A stretch of DNA of 37,895 bases, taken from NCBI GenBank assembly GCA_017436845.1, contig JAFSCJ010000015.1, positions 190,771 to 228,665 on the forward strand. The letters run 5' to 3'. The notes beneath the pieces are model-generated. The model was not told where the DNA came from and did no database searches. It saw only the letters and a program-made list of their open reading frames with translations. Below, piece by piece: positions 17,176-26,210 of this stretch. This DNA comes from Muribaculaceae bacterium. GTDB taxonomy: Bacteria > Bacteroidota > Bacteroidia > Bacteroidales > Muribaculaceae. Within the stretch, counting starts at the first letter, position 1; the number at the start of each line of letters is the position of its first letter. Position numbers and translations under genes: made by a program.

Positions 17176-18921
17176 ATGAATAAAAAGCCTGTAATTTATC
17201 AGTTATTACCACGACTTTTTGCGAACAAGAATAAAAACTGCATTCCATATGGCACTCTTGAGCAAAACGGCTCAGGGAAACTAAATGATATAACACCTAC
17301 AGTATTAAAATCTATCAAAGAATTAGGTATAACCCACATCTGGTACACCGGCATCATTGAACATGCCCATAAGACAGATTACACAAAATATGGTATCCCT
17401 AATGACAATCCATTTGTTATAAAAGGGAATGCCGGTTCTCCCTATGCCATAAAAGATTACTATGACGTAGATCCTGATCTTGCGGTAAATGTACCTGAGA
17501 GAATAAAAGAATTTGAGCAATTAGTTGCCCGTACACATAAAGCCGGGATGAAAGTTATAATAGATTTTGTCCCTAATCATGTTGCGCGCCAATATCACTC
17601 TGACGCAAAGCCTGTTGGAATTAAAGACTTAGGGTGTGAAGATGACAACTCTAAATTTTTTAGTCAATCTAATAACTTTTACTATATACCACGCCAATTG
17701 TTCGCTCCTAATGTAAACCTTGGACATGGTGATAGTGCCTACAAAGAATTCCCGGCAAAAGCATCCGGAAATGATTGTTTCACAGCTTTCCCTGGTGAAT
17801 TTGATTGGTATGATACAATTAAATTAAACTACGGCATAGACTATGGTGATGGGACTCGCCATTTTGAGCCAATTCCAGATACTTGGTTTAAGATGCTTAA
17901 TATTTTGCGCTACTGGGCAAGCAAAGGCGTTGATGGTTTTCGTTGTGACATGGTACACATGGTGCCTCTCGAATTTTGGCAATGGGCAATTCCGGCAGTT
18001 AAAGAACATTACCCTGAAATGATCTTCATTGCTGAGATTTACGACACTAATCTATATCGGGATTTTATTAATATTGGTGGTTTTGATTTCCTATATGATA
18101 AAGTAACTTTATACGACACGTTGAGAGCAATCCAATGTTCTAATGTTTCAGCAGCATGCATCACAAATTGTTGGCAAGCAGTTGATGGAATTAATGCAAA
18201 CATGCTAAACTTTTTGGAGAATCACGATGAGCAACGTTTCGGATCAAAACAATATGCCGGCGATCCAGGTCTTGTTATTCCATCACTTATTGTCAGTTCA
18301 ATGATTAATACCGGAGCAATGATGATATATGCAGGGCAAGAACTTGGAGAACAAGCTGCAGATGCGGAAGGTTATAGCGGATATGATGGGCGTACAACAA
18401 TATTTGATTACTGGAGCATACCGACAATTCGCCGATGGTTTAATGATGGGAAATGCGATGAAACAAATCTTAGCGGTCGCGAAATTTGGCTAAGGAATAA
18501 ATATAAAGATATTCTGAATATCTGTAATAACGAAAAGGCAATCAGCGAAGGAAAGTTCTTTGACTTGATGTATGTTAATTATCAAAATCCTTCATTCAAC
18601 CCTCATCGTCAGTACACTTTTTTACGTAGCACAACAACAGAAACATTATTAATCGCTGTAAATTTCTCAACTGAAACATGCGATTTGAAAATTAATATAC
18701 CTAAACATGCATTTGAATTCCTAAATATTCCAGAAGGGACATGCAGTAATGCTATCGAATTGCTTTCGGGAGATAAGATGAATAAAATATTTAAGAATGA
18801 CTCACCTTTTGAATGTTTTGTAGGGCCATACGATGCAGTGATTTGGAAGATAACTCACAAAAATGTTACAACTCCTAAGAAAAAATCATCAAAACAATCA
18901 TCAAAGAATACTAAAATGTAG
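17176..18921 (+). CDS. GH13 alpha-amylase family glycoside hydrolase, cytoplasmic
   Basis: The 581-residue enzyme has the GH13 TIM barrel with all conserved regions: 'IDFVPNHVAR' (region I), 'GFRCDMVHM' with nucleophile D258, 'IAEIY' with acid/base E287, and 'FLENHDEQR' with D351. A C-terminal beta domain ends near residue 560. There is no signal peptide (it begins MNKKPVIYQLLPRLFA), so it probably acts on intracellular maltodextrin or glycogen-derived glucan rather than starch outside the cell; susC/susD genes are absent nearby. The last about 20 residues are rich in Lys and Ser ('TPKKKSSKQSSKNTKM'), an unusual basic tail. The enzyme type within GH13 (alpha-amylase, maltogenic or other) cannot be fixed from sequence. 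Confidence 0.9.
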   Translation: MNKKPVIYQLLPRLFANKNKNCIPYGTLEQNGSGKLNDITPTVLKSIKELGITHIWYTGIIEHAHKTDYTKYGIPNDNPFVIKGNAGSPYAIKDYYDVDPDLAVNVPERIKEFEQLVARTHKAGMKVIIDFVPNHVARQYHSDAKPVGIKDLGCEDDNSKFFSQSNNFYYIPRQLFAPNVNLGHGDSAYKEFPAKASGNDCFTAFPGEFDWYDTIKLNYGIDYGDGTRHFEPIPDTWFKMLNILRYWASKGVDGFRCDMVHMVPLEFWQWAIPAVKEHYPEMIFIAEIYDTNLYRDFINIGGFDFLYDKVTLYDTLRAIQCSNVSAACITNCWQAVDGINANMLNFLENHDEQRFGSKQYAGDPGLVIPSLIVSSMINTGAMMIYAGQELGEQAADAEGYSGYDGRTTIFDYWSIPTIRRWFNDGKCDETNLSGREIWLRNKYKDILNICNNEKAISEGKFFDLMYVNYQNPSFNPHRQYTFLRSTTTETLLIAVNFSTETCDLKINIPKHAFEFLNIPEGTCSNAIELLSGDKMNKIFKNDSPFECFVGPYDAVIWKITHKNVTTPKKKSSKQSSKNTKM

Positions 18922-18929
18922 TACCTTTG
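18922..18929 (+). promoter_or_regulatory. Probable -7 element for prs
   Basis: TACCTTTG starts on the base right after the amylase stop codon (18919-18921) and lies 30 nt before the prs ATG at 18960. No TTG is found at the expected spacing; any -33 contact would be inside the amylase 3' end. Confidence 0.45.
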
Positions 18930-18959
18930 CAATAGAAATTAAACACCTATAATATAGAT

Positions 18960-19904
18960 ATGAGTACAATATTACCTCCTTTCAAGATTTTTTCAGGCAC
19001 TCGGTCTAAATATATGGCAGAAGAAATCTGTAAAGACCTTGGTGTAGAACTCGGCAAAATGAATATACAATACTTTGCCGATGGAGAATTTGAAGTATGC
19101 TTCGAAGAATCAATTCGTGGATGCGAAGTTTACCTGGTTCAATCTACATTCCCTAATAGTGATAACTTGATGGAGTTATTGCTTATGATTGATGCGGCAA
19201 AACGCGCCTCAGCTAAATCAATTATTGCAGTAATGCCATATTTTGGATGGGCTCGTCAGGATCGCAAAGACAAACCTCGTGTATCAATCGCGGCTAAACT
19301 TGTTGCAGATCTTCTTAGTGCAGCAGGTGTTGACCGCGTAATCACAATGGACCTTCACGCTGACCAAATTCAAGGATTTTTCAATATCCCTGTAGACCAT
19401 TTATACTCATCATCAGTATTTATTCCTTATATACAATCTCTCAAACTCAAAGATATGGTTATTGCATCACCAGACGTTGGCGGTGCTAAACGCGCGAATA
19501 ACTACGCTAAATATTTTGATGTACCATTGGTACTTTGCCATAAACAACGTGCAAAAGCAAATGTTGTCGCTAATATGACTGTAATCGGTGATGTTAAAGA
19601 TAAAAATGTCATCCTTGTTGATGACATGGTAGATACAGCAGGAACAATCACTAAGGCGGCCGACTTAATGATGGAATTTGGTGCCAAATCAGTACGCGCT
19701 TTATGTTCACATGCAATCATGAGCGATCCGGCATCTGAACGTGTTGATAGTTGCGGTATGACAGAGATGATTTTTACAAATAGTATTCCTTTTACAAAAG
19801 ATTGTAAAAAAGCTCACATTTTAAGTGTTGCTCATCTATTTGCCGACACTATTCGTCGTATTCACGAAAACGAATCGATTTCATCACAATACTTGATTAA
19901 ATAA
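18960..19904 (+). CDS. prs: Ribose-phosphate pyrophosphokinase
   Basis: PRPP synthetase, 314 residues, transfers pyrophosphate from ATP to ribose 5-phosphate, feeding purine, pyrimidine, His, Trp and NAD synthesis. Visible motifs are 'YFADGEFEV', the flexible-loop 'YFGWARQDRKDKPRVSI' with the catalytic Arg/Lys, the divalent cation and ATP region 'DLHADQIQGFF', and the PRPP-binding 'VDDMVDTAGTI' loop. Full length for class I enzymes. The gene appears to have its own -7 element immediately after the upstream amylase stop and ends at a 22-bp hairpin terminator. Codon use resembles its neighbours in the core region. No riboswitch was noticed in the 38-bp gap. Confidence 0.97.
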   Translation: MSTILPPFKIFSGTRSKYMAEEICKDLGVELGKMNIQYFADGEFEVCFEESIRGCEVYLVQSTFPNSDNLMELLLMIDAAKRASAKSIIAVMPYFGWARQDRKDKPRVSIAAKLVADLLSAAGVDRVITMDLHADQIQGFFNIPVDHLYSSSVFIPYIQSLKLKDMVIASPDVGGAKRANNYAKYFDVPLVLCHKQRAKANVVANMTVIGDVKDKNVILVDDMVDTAGTITKAADLMMEFGAKSVRALCSHAIMSDPASERVDSCGMTEMIFTNSIPFTKDCKKAHILSVAHLFADTIRRIHENESISSQYLIK

Positions 19905-19916
19905 ATTATTACATCT

Positions 19917-19965
19917 ATATACAATAAACGCCGGCAATAAAAGATTGCCGGCGTTTATTGTATAT
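19917..19965. terminator. Strong bidirectional terminator between prs and the GDSL esterase
   Basis: Perfect 22-bp arms (19917-19938 and 19944-19965; core AACGCCGGCAAT with ATTGCCGGCGTT) flank an AAAAG loop. AT-rich runs lie on both sides. It begins 12 bp after the prs stop and 10 bp beyond the converging esterase stop. Confidence 0.9.
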
Positions 19966-19975
19966 TTATTTCTAC

Positions 19976-20659
19976 CTATTTTTTCAACACTTTATCTATA
20001 GACTTCTTCACAATAGGCATCATCACCTCATACCCCTTTCTATTTGGATGAATTAAATCGCGAGAATATTTTGCGTCTAATCCTCCTTTTGGCGTTGACA
20101 TTACACTATGATAGTCAACATATTCATATCCTTCCTTCTTAGCATATGCCTTTATCATTTCATTCATTTGTATTATGCGCCCAGCCGGATAGATATTTAC
20201 ATTTTTAAGCCAATAATAATGATCACAAGGTAATAATGAACACAATATGGGAGTAATACCATGCAATTTGGCAAGTTCACACATTGATATTATATTATTC
20301 ATTATCCCCTCATTAGTTATCGCCCCATTATTTTCAGCTATATCATTTGTTCCTGCCAAAATAACAACTGCTTTAGGCCTTATGTTAATAACATCTTGAC
20401 GAAAACGTACAAGCATCTGAGATGAAACCTGTCCCGAAATACCACGACCTACATAATTATTTTCACTAAAAAATTCAGGGACAGTATCAACCCAACAATC
20501 GGTTATAGAATTGCCCAAAAACACTACATCAGGAGCTTTTTCTAATTTAGCATTTTGATAAACATATCTTCCCAACTGAGCCCAATCCTTATTATCTTTT
20601 TGAGCAACCATTAAAATGGGGATTAATGCTAATATTACACTTATAAATATATTTTTCAT
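19976..20659 (-). CDS. Secreted GDSL/SGNH-type esterase
   Basis: The 227-residue protein has a signal peptide (MKNIFISVILALIPILMVAQ) and the SGNH hydrolase blocks: I 'FLGNSITD' (nucleophile S51), II 'RGISGQ' (G76 oxyanion), III 'LAGTND' (N105) and V 'DLIHPN' (D201 and H204). It is complete and probably periplasmic. Such enzymes remove acetyl or other acyl groups from carbohydrates or lipids; the substrate is not evident. It starts 10 bp after a TonB-dependent receptor gene on the same strand, and no promoter is visible in the gap, so the two are likely cotranscribed. That pairing suggests the esterase trims acyl groups from the receptor's ligand, or the reverse, which is only inference. Confidence 0.9.
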   Translation of the reverse strand: MKNIFISVILALIPILMVAQKDNKDWAQLGRYVYQNAKLEKAPDVVFLGNSITDCWVDTVPEFFSENNYVGRGISGQVSSQMLVRFRQDVINIRPKAVVILAGTNDIAENNGAITNEGIMNNIISMCELAKLHGITPILCSLLPCDHYYWLKNVNIYPAGRIIQMNEMIKAYAKKEGYEYVDYHSVMSTPKGGLDAKYSRDLIHPNRKGYEVMMPIVKKSIDKVLKK

Positions 20660-20669
20660 ATAATATTAA

Positions 20670-23087
20670 TTAAAAATCTATCGTTAAACGGAAGTTGAAT
20701 TGTCTGCGCGTAAGATAGTTTGGTACAGCATATTGTATCTCATTTACATCGGTTACCCAATAATAACTGCTAACATTGGAAATATCCAACAAATTGAACA
20801 CATCCACTCCTAACCACACACTCTTTAGATATTTAAGAAAACCTGTTCTTTGAGCATCCCCCTCTTTTAATGGAGGCAATAATGCATAAGACAATCCTGC
20901 ATCCACACGCTTATAAGCAGGTGCACGAAAATAGCCTGCATCACGACTCGATTGTGGTGCTGTAGTAGGTAATCCATCAGAGAAAATACCTCGTAAACTG
21001 AATTTCAATTTAGGGATATTGGGGAAATAGTCGGTAAAATACATCGCAAAACTATATCGCTGGTCTGTGGGACGAGGGACATTTACTCCGTTAAGGGTTT
21101 CCTGAGTTTTCATAAGAGAGAAACTAATCCACGAATCAGTCCCGGGAACAAATTGTCCGAATAGTTTCATATCAAGACCTGCTGTGTAACCTTTAGTTTG
21201 ATTAAGCCCACTATAAACTATTTTCAAGTTATCTACTTCGTATGGAATAAGATTACTCAAATGTTTGTAATATAATTCAGCTGATAATTTAAACGGACGC
21301 TCTAATGCTCTAAATGTATAATCCCCACCCAAGATAAATTGAAAACTACATTGCGATTTAATATCTTTATTTAACGCAATAACAGTATTACCATCATCAT
21401 CAATCACCGGCATTCTATATTCTTTATAAAAGGGAGACTGATAATATAATCCGGTAGCAAATCTTAACGCAAAACTATTATTTGCTTCAGGAATAAACGA
21501 GACATTAAAACGAGGGCTTATTAGTAATTCTTCATTGAAATCCCAATAGGAAATTCTCACACCTCCATTAAATGAGAATAGCCCCAATGATGAATTTAAT
21601 TTGTAGGTATCTTGAGCAAAAAAGGCGACACGATTTGACCCCAAATCTTGACGGGATGCCAAATTATATATTACATGAACGGCATCACCAGTCGATGGCA
21701 ACGAATATCCTGCAGAATCTCTCAATTCCCATTCTCTACTACGATCATGTATTTTCTCATGATTAAAAGATAATCCATAACTTAAATTATGCCCTGCGAA
21801 ACCGGTATTTCCTTTTAACGAAAGAGAATACACTGATGCTTTTAACCTATTGCGAGCATGCTCATGATAACGCCCTACACCAAGCTCTCCACCAACTGCA
21901 TCACCTGAGCCTCCGGTAGTCCCGGCTTGATCAAGCCAGTATTCGCCGGAAATATCATATGCTACTAACTCATTCGTTAAATAACCTGATGCTAGCAACG
22001 TGAAATCACTACTTTTTGAATGTTTATAATTCAATGATAGTGCACCAAAATATGTTTCAAATTTATCTTTTTCCTGACCATCAAAATATACTTTAAATTG
22101 TTTCGCATCCTGAGATGTGCCAAAATTAGTAGAACGATTTACCGGTTTAAATTTATAATTGTTTATGGCTATATTCCCAAGAAACGACAATTTCAATTTT
22201 TTATTTAACTTGTATGTAAGATGTGTTTGATAATCAAAGAAACTCGGATCATATTCACCCTTAGTCTCCATTGAGCTTAAAAGTGATGCATTTCGCTTAT
22301 ATCTTACGCCATGCAACTGTGAAAAATCTCCAGTATTTTGCCCCAAAGCAAAACTGCCTCCCATCAAACTAATTGATGCTGATCCTTCAAAAGCTTGTGG
22401 CTCACGATAAGTTATATCTAATGCTGATGACATTTTATCACCGTATTCTGCCGCAAATCCCCCCGTAGAGAAATTAACTTCTCCCACCATATTAGGATTA
22501 ATTATACTCAGTCCTTCTTGTTGTCCAGAACTGATGAGTTGTGGCCTATATATTTCTATTCCATTAATATATACACTGTTCTCATCATAGCTTCCACCTC
22601 TAACGGAATATTGTGACGACATTTCATTAGTAGAATTAACGCCTGCCATAGTGGTCAACATAGCCTCGACGCTACCGCCTGATACATCTGGGGCAAGTTT
22701 ATAACTTTCTCGGTCTATTTTAATCATAGAGCCGGTTTGTTTCTTATATTCTGTTACATTTATTTCTTGTAATTCCTTTGCCGTTTTAAACATTCGCATA
22801 TTTAAGACAATATCTCCTTTTGCGTTAACTAATTGTCGTTTTTCCGTTTTAAAACCAATACAAGAGAAAACTACATCAATAGTGTCAATTTCCGCTGTGG
22901 TAATTGAATAATCCCCATCAAGATTTGTATTTGTTCCTAACGCAGTTCCTTGTATTCTGACTGTAGCAAACTCAAGTGGTTTATTATCTTCATCAATTAC
23001 CTTTCCATGTATTTTAACTTGAGATAGCCCACATAAAGGGACAAGCATGCATGTTAGGACGGATAATATATAAATAAATCTAATCAT
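20670..23087 (-). CDS. TonB-dependent outer-membrane receptor with carboxypeptidase-like N-terminal domain
   Basis: The 805-residue protein has a signal peptide (residues 1-22), a CarboxypepD_reg-like beta-sandwich domain (about 24-105, 'VKIHGKVIDEDNKPLEFATV'), a plug domain (about 125-235, including 'YSVRGGSYDENSVYING' and 'GGFAAEYGDKMSSALDI'), and a long 22-strand-like barrel ending 'LTRRQFNFRLTIDF'. It imports a ligand using TonB energy. There is no SusD-like lipoprotein partner; instead a GDSL esterase follows in the same transcript. The N-terminal extension is typical of Bacteroidetes receptors, but it is smaller than SusC proteins (about 1000 residues). Ligand is unknown. The upstream gap to the polysaccharide operon is 280 bp, divergent; I found no clear -7 element for this gene there. 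Confidence 0.92.
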   Translation of the reverse strand: MIRFIYILSVLTCMLVPLCGLSQVKIHGKVIDEDNKPLEFATVRIQGTALGTNTNLDGDYSITTAEIDTIDVVFSCIGFKTEKRQLVNAKGDIVLNMRMFKTAKELQEINVTEYKKQTGSMIKIDRESYKLAPDVSGGSVEAMLTTMAGVNSTNEMSSQYSVRGGSYDENSVYINGIEIYRPQLISSGQQEGLSIINPNMVGEVNFSTGGFAAEYGDKMSSALDITYREPQAFEGSASISLMGGSFALGQNTGDFSQLHGVRYKRNASLLSSMETKGEYDPSFFDYQTHLTYKLNKKLKLSFLGNIAINNYKFKPVNRSTNFGTSQDAKQFKVYFDGQEKDKFETYFGALSLNYKHSKSSDFTLLASGYLTNELVAYDISGEYWLDQAGTTGGSGDAVGGELGVGRYHEHARNRLKASVYSLSLKGNTGFAGHNLSYGLSFNHEKIHDRSREWELRDSAGYSLPSTGDAVHVIYNLASRQDLGSNRVAFFAQDTYKLNSSLGLFSFNGGVRISYWDFNEELLISPRFNVSFIPEANNSFALRFATGLYYQSPFYKEYRMPVIDDDGNTVIALNKDIKSQCSFQFILGGDYTFRALERPFKLSAELYYKHLSNLIPYEVDNLKIVYSGLNQTKGYTAGLDMKLFGQFVPGTDSWISFSLMKTQETLNGVNVPRPTDQRYSFAMYFTDYFPNIPKLKFSLRGIFSDGLPTTAPQSSRDAGYFRAPAYKRVDAGLSYALLPPLKEGDAQRTGFLKYLKSVWLGVDVFNLLDISNVSSYYWVTDVNEIQYAVPNYLTRRQFNFRLTIDF

Positions 23088-23220
23088 TGTGCAATAATGT
23101 ATATCAATATTAGTAACGAAAAAAAATGCATTAAATTATAACTTGGTTAAAATATCGTATCAAATTAGATTTTGCTTAAAAATATTTTTATAAAACCTCT
23201 ATATATAAATAAATTTCCAT

Positions 23221-23228
23221 TATATTTG
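23221..23228 (+). promoter_or_regulatory. Probable -7 element of the polysaccharide operon
   Basis: TATATTTG matches TAnnTTTG. No TTG lies at the expected distance upstream. It lies 139 nt before the upxY-like start and would give a leader of about 130 nt. I saw no flanking long inverted repeats of the kind that make capsule promoters invertible in Bacteroides fragilis. Confidence 0.45.
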
Positions 23229-23277
23229 CATAGAATAAGGCTATTTATTATCAAATTTCAATAGTCTATGAATATTG

Positions 23278-23339
23278 GTCATCCGGATGGAGACAATAAA
23301 ACGAAATCAACTGACTACCACAGCATTAAGCTGAATGGT
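23278..23339 (+). promoter_or_regulatory. Structured leader upstream of the upxY-like gene
   Basis: The leader holds the palindrome CATCCGGATG (23280-23289) and a hairpin of ACCA-CAGC (23317-23324) with GCTG-AA-TGGT (23330-23339), loop ATTAA, two-base bulge. NusG paralogs such as RfaH and UpxY proteins act on the early part of their own or nearby transcripts, so such elements could be where the antiterminator loads; this is inference. Confidence 0.35.
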
Positions 23340-23367
23340 GTCCCCAAGTATTGCCTAACACTCTCAC

Positions 23368-23904
23368 ATGACAACAGAAACAGTTGAAAATAATTGGTAT
23401 GCAATCAGGGTTACCTATAATCGAGAGATGAAAATCAAGCGAGAAATGGATGCGCGACATATTGAAACATTCTTGCCAATGAAATATCGAATACGCATGA
23501 GAGGCGAAAGACGTATAAAAGAAAAAGTACTGGCAATACATAATTTAATTTTTATATATACAACAAAACAAAAACTACAAGAGATAAAACAAACAACAAC
23601 ACTCCCCATTAGATATATAATGGATAGGGAAACAAAGACGCCTATCACCATCCCCAACAATCAGATGCAGAGTTTCATAGCAGTATCAGGTTCGATTGAT
23701 GAACAAATTATTTATTTAGAACCAGATATTACTAATTTTAAAAAAGGAGACAAAGTAAGGATTACCGGAGGGATATTTAAAGATACTGAGGGATATTTCA
23801 TGCGAATAAAAGGAGATAGACGTGTAGTTGTGTGTTTACACGGGATTGCTGCAGTAGCAACAACATTTGTACACCCTTCTCTTGTCGAAAAATTACCTCA
23901 ATAA
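23368..23904 (+). CDS. UpxY-family transcription antiterminator (NusG paralog)
   Basis: The 178-residue protein has a NusG N-terminal domain (about residues 8-110, 'NNWYAIRVTYNREMKIKREM' start, with 'ARHIETFLPMKYRIRMRGER') and a C-terminal KOW domain (about 128-165, 'FKKGDKVRITGGIFKDTEG'). UpxY proteins in Bacteroides bind RNA polymerase at the head of a capsule operon and let it pass termination signals in the long transcript. Here it is the first gene of a 16-gene polysaccharide operon, in the place typical of upxY. The usual second gene, upxZ, which represses other UpxY proteins, is missing: ugd follows directly after 7 bp. I chose the ATG at 23368, which begins just before the conserved 'NNWYAIRV'. 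Confidence 0.9.
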   Translation: MTTETVENNWYAIRVTYNREMKIKREMDARHIETFLPMKYRIRMRGERRIKEKVLAIHNLIFIYTTKQKLQEIKQTTTLPIRYIMDRETKTPITIPNNQMQSFIAVSGSIDEQIIYLEPDITNFKKGDKVRITGGIFKDTEGYFMRIKGDRRVVVCLHGIAAVATTFVHPSLVEKLPQ

Positions 23905-23911
23905 ATATTCT

Positions 23912-25222
23912 ATGAACATTGCAATAGTTGGTACAGGATATGTAGGATTAGTATCAGGGGCATGCTTTGCCGAAGTAGGAATAAATGTAACTTGCATTGA
24001 TATTAATCAAGAAAAAATTGATAATCTAAAAAAAGGTAAAATTCCAATTTACGAACCAGGCCTTGAAGAACTTGTTATACGCAATCACAAAGAAGGCAGG
24101 TTGAAATTTGCGACTGAACTTTCATCTTGTCTAAATAATGTTGAGGTTGTATTTTGTGCAGTTGGGACACCTCCTGATAACGATGGTAGTGCCGATTTGA
24201 AATATGTACTTGAAGTTGCTCGTACATTTGGTCAACATATCAATAAATATGCAATACTTGTAACCAAAAGCACAGTCCCAGTTGGAACCTCAAAAAAAAT
24301 AAAGACAGCTATTCATGAAGAATTGCAAAAACGTGGAGTTGAAATCCCATTTGAAGTTGCATCAAATCCGGAATTTCTCAAAGAGGGTGCTGCTATCAAA
24401 GATTTCATGTCTCCTGACAGAGTTGTTATAGGAATTGAAAGCGAACGAGCACGCAAAGTTATGGAACGTTTATATCGTCCATTCTTACTTAATAATTTTC
24501 GTGTTATATTTATGGACATAGCATCTGCCGAGATGACCAAATATGCCGCAAATTCAATGCTTGCTACACGAATTTCATTTATGAATGATATTGCTAACCT
24601 ATGTGAACTTGTAGGAGCCGACGTAAATATGGTGCGCAAAGGTATAGGTACTGATGCTCGTATAGGAAATAAATTTTTATATGCCGGATGCGGATATGGC
24701 GGTTCATGCTTTCCTAAAGATGTAAAAGCACTCATCAATACGGGGAAAGAACATGGATATCACATGCAAATAATTGAAGCTGTTGAACGAGTAAACGAAC
24801 AACAGAAATCTATCGTTTTCAACAAGCTAAATAAAGCATTATCTCCCCTAAAAGGGAAACGCATTGCAGTTTGGGGATTGGCATTCAAGCCCGAAACGGA
24901 CGACATGAGAGAAGCACCGGCTCTTGTAGTCATTGAAAAATTATTATCAGCAGGAGCCGATGTTATCGCATATGATCCCGTTGCAATGGATGAAGCCAAA
25001 CGAAGGTTAGGTAATAAAATTTCTTATGCCAAAGACATGTATGATGCTGTAGTCGACGCCGATGCCATTGCATTAATGACCGAATGGAAACAATTTAGAG
25101 TACCATCATGGAATGTTATACATAAAGCCATGAAAGGCAATTTGATTGTTGATGGGCGAAACATATATGATGCGTTAGAACTAAGTGAAGAAGGGTTTGA
25201 ATATCATTGTATTGGACGATAA
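23912..25222 (+). CDS. ugd: UDP-glucose 6-dehydrogenase
   Basis: The 436-residue enzyme oxidises UDP-glucose to UDP-glucuronate with two NAD+ turns. It carries the N-terminal Rossmann 'GTGYVGLVSG', 'GTPPDNDGSADL', 'KSTVPVGT', 'SNPEFLKEGAAI', the catalytic Cys266 in 'YGGSCFPKD', and the C-terminal 'GLAFKPETDDMREAPA' domain. Start chosen at the ATG at 23912 (7 bp after the upxY-like stop), because the protein starts 'MNIAIVGTGYVG' there; upstream in-frame codons overlap the previous gene. It gives the pathway UDP-GlcA, suggesting the product contains glucuronate or a derivative such as galacturonate, but no epimerase is in the window. Other uses of UDP-GlcA cannot be excluded. Confidence 0.95.
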   Translation: MNIAIVGTGYVGLVSGACFAEVGINVTCIDINQEKIDNLKKGKIPIYEPGLEELVIRNHKEGRLKFATELSSCLNNVEVVFCAVGTPPDNDGSADLKYVLEVARTFGQHINKYAILVTKSTVPVGTSKKIKTAIHEELQKRGVEIPFEVASNPEFLKEGAAIKDFMSPDRVVIGIESERARKVMERLYRPFLLNNFRVIFMDIASAEMTKYAANSMLATRISFMNDIANLCELVGADVNMVRKGIGTDARIGNKFLYAGCGYGGSCFPKDVKALINTGKEHGYHMQIIEAVERVNEQQKSIVFNKLNKALSPLKGKRIAVWGLAFKPETDDMREAPALVVIEKLLSAGADVIAYDPVAMDEAKRRLGNKISYAKDMYDAVVDADAIALMTEWKQFRVPSWNVIHKAMKGNLIVDGRNIYDALELSEEGFEYHCIGR

Positions 25223-25228
25223 AACACT

Positions 25229-26182
25229 ATGCTAAGTAAAACTTTTGTTTCGGTTGTAATTCCTGCATATAACAAGGAAAATACTATTAGACAAGCAATT
25301 GATTCTATTTTTAGACAATCATACCACAGTCTTGAGGTTATTGTAATTGAAGATAATAGTACTGATAGAACATTATCCCATTGCAAACGATATTTTAATG
25401 ATATTACACTTGTTTGTCACGACGACAACGAAGGACTATATTCATCTCGAATAGAAGCAATTGATTACGCACAAGGAGATTTCATTACATTTGTTGATGC
25501 CGACGATTGGCTCGAGCCAAACGCAATATTTCGTAGCATGGTAACAGCACTCGACCGCAAAGCTGATATTGTTCAAATGAAAATGAACCGTCGGTTAAGC
25601 AAATGGAATTTACCGTTCCCCATAAACAATAAATACGATAAAAAACGAGCTATCGAAGGCTGTTTATACGATCCCAAACTATTCCCTGTTTCTTGTTGTG
25701 GGAAACTATATCGTCGAGACCTACTTATGAATGCCGAATATATCGATTTTGATGGTTTTTGGGGCGAAGACCGCATATTCAACATCGCGGCATATAATCA
25801 AAAACCCAAAATCGAAGTGAATCTCGATGCCGTATACAACTATCGTTGGGGCGGAGAAAGCGTTAATTGTTTTAAAGAAGACGTCATTAACGACTATGTC
25901 GGTGTCTATGAAACAAAAAAAATATGGGCAAAACAAAACGGCTATGACCATTACATCCCTCAAATGGAACAAGAACTGAGAGATCTACTGTTCTATTATA
26001 TTCGACATATGATTGATTCTGAAATGTATACCCGAGACGAGATAATCACATTTTTGGGATATGAATTAGCAAATACCCCTTGGACAGAATTTAGAGATCT
26101 CCCCTCGCCCGAAAAAATCTATACAAAATGCTATAATTCCCTTGCTCGCAAATTCAAAAAGAAACTCCGCTCCCACTTCTAA
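25229..26182 (+). CDS. GT2 family glycosyltransferase
   Basis: The 317-residue protein has a GT-A fold N-terminal half: 'VSVVIPAYNKENTI', 'IEDNSTDRT' and the metal-binding 'VDADDWLE' (D90, D92, D93). The C-terminal half has 'GKLYRRDLL' and 'YNYRWGGESVN', also seen in the GT2 gene at 36586, so these two are paralogous acceptor-side layouts. No transmembrane helix is visible, so it is probably a peripheral cytoplasmic enzyme adding one sugar to the lipid-linked repeat. It starts 6 bp after ugd. Donor and linkage are unknown. Confidence 0.88.
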   Translation: MLSKTFVSVVIPAYNKENTIRQAIDSIFRQSYHSLEVIVIEDNSTDRTLSHCKRYFNDITLVCHDDNEGLYSSRIEAIDYAQGDFITFVDADDWLEPNAIFRSMVTALDRKADIVQMKMNRRLSKWNLPFPINNKYDKKRAIEGCLYDPKLFPVSCCGKLYRRDLLMNAEYIDFDGFWGEDRIFNIAAYNQKPKIEVNLDAVYNYRWGGESVNCFKEDVINDYVGVYETKKIWAKQNGYDHYIPQMEQELRDLLFYYIRHMIDSEMYTRDEIITFLGYELANTPWTEFRDLPSPEKIYTKCYNSLARKFKKKLRSHF

Positions 26183-26210
26183 AAAATTTTACCACTTATA
26201 ACCGATTTAA

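Noticed and set aside
23088..23367. Invertible promoter upstream of the polysaccharide operon
   Set aside because: I looked for long inverted repeats flanking the -7 element, as in B. fragilis, and found only short ones (about 7 bp), too weak to call.
24313..24738. 141-codon open frame on the minus strand opposite ugd
   Set aside because: It is antisense to the conserved catalytic part of ugd, with no recognisable domain.
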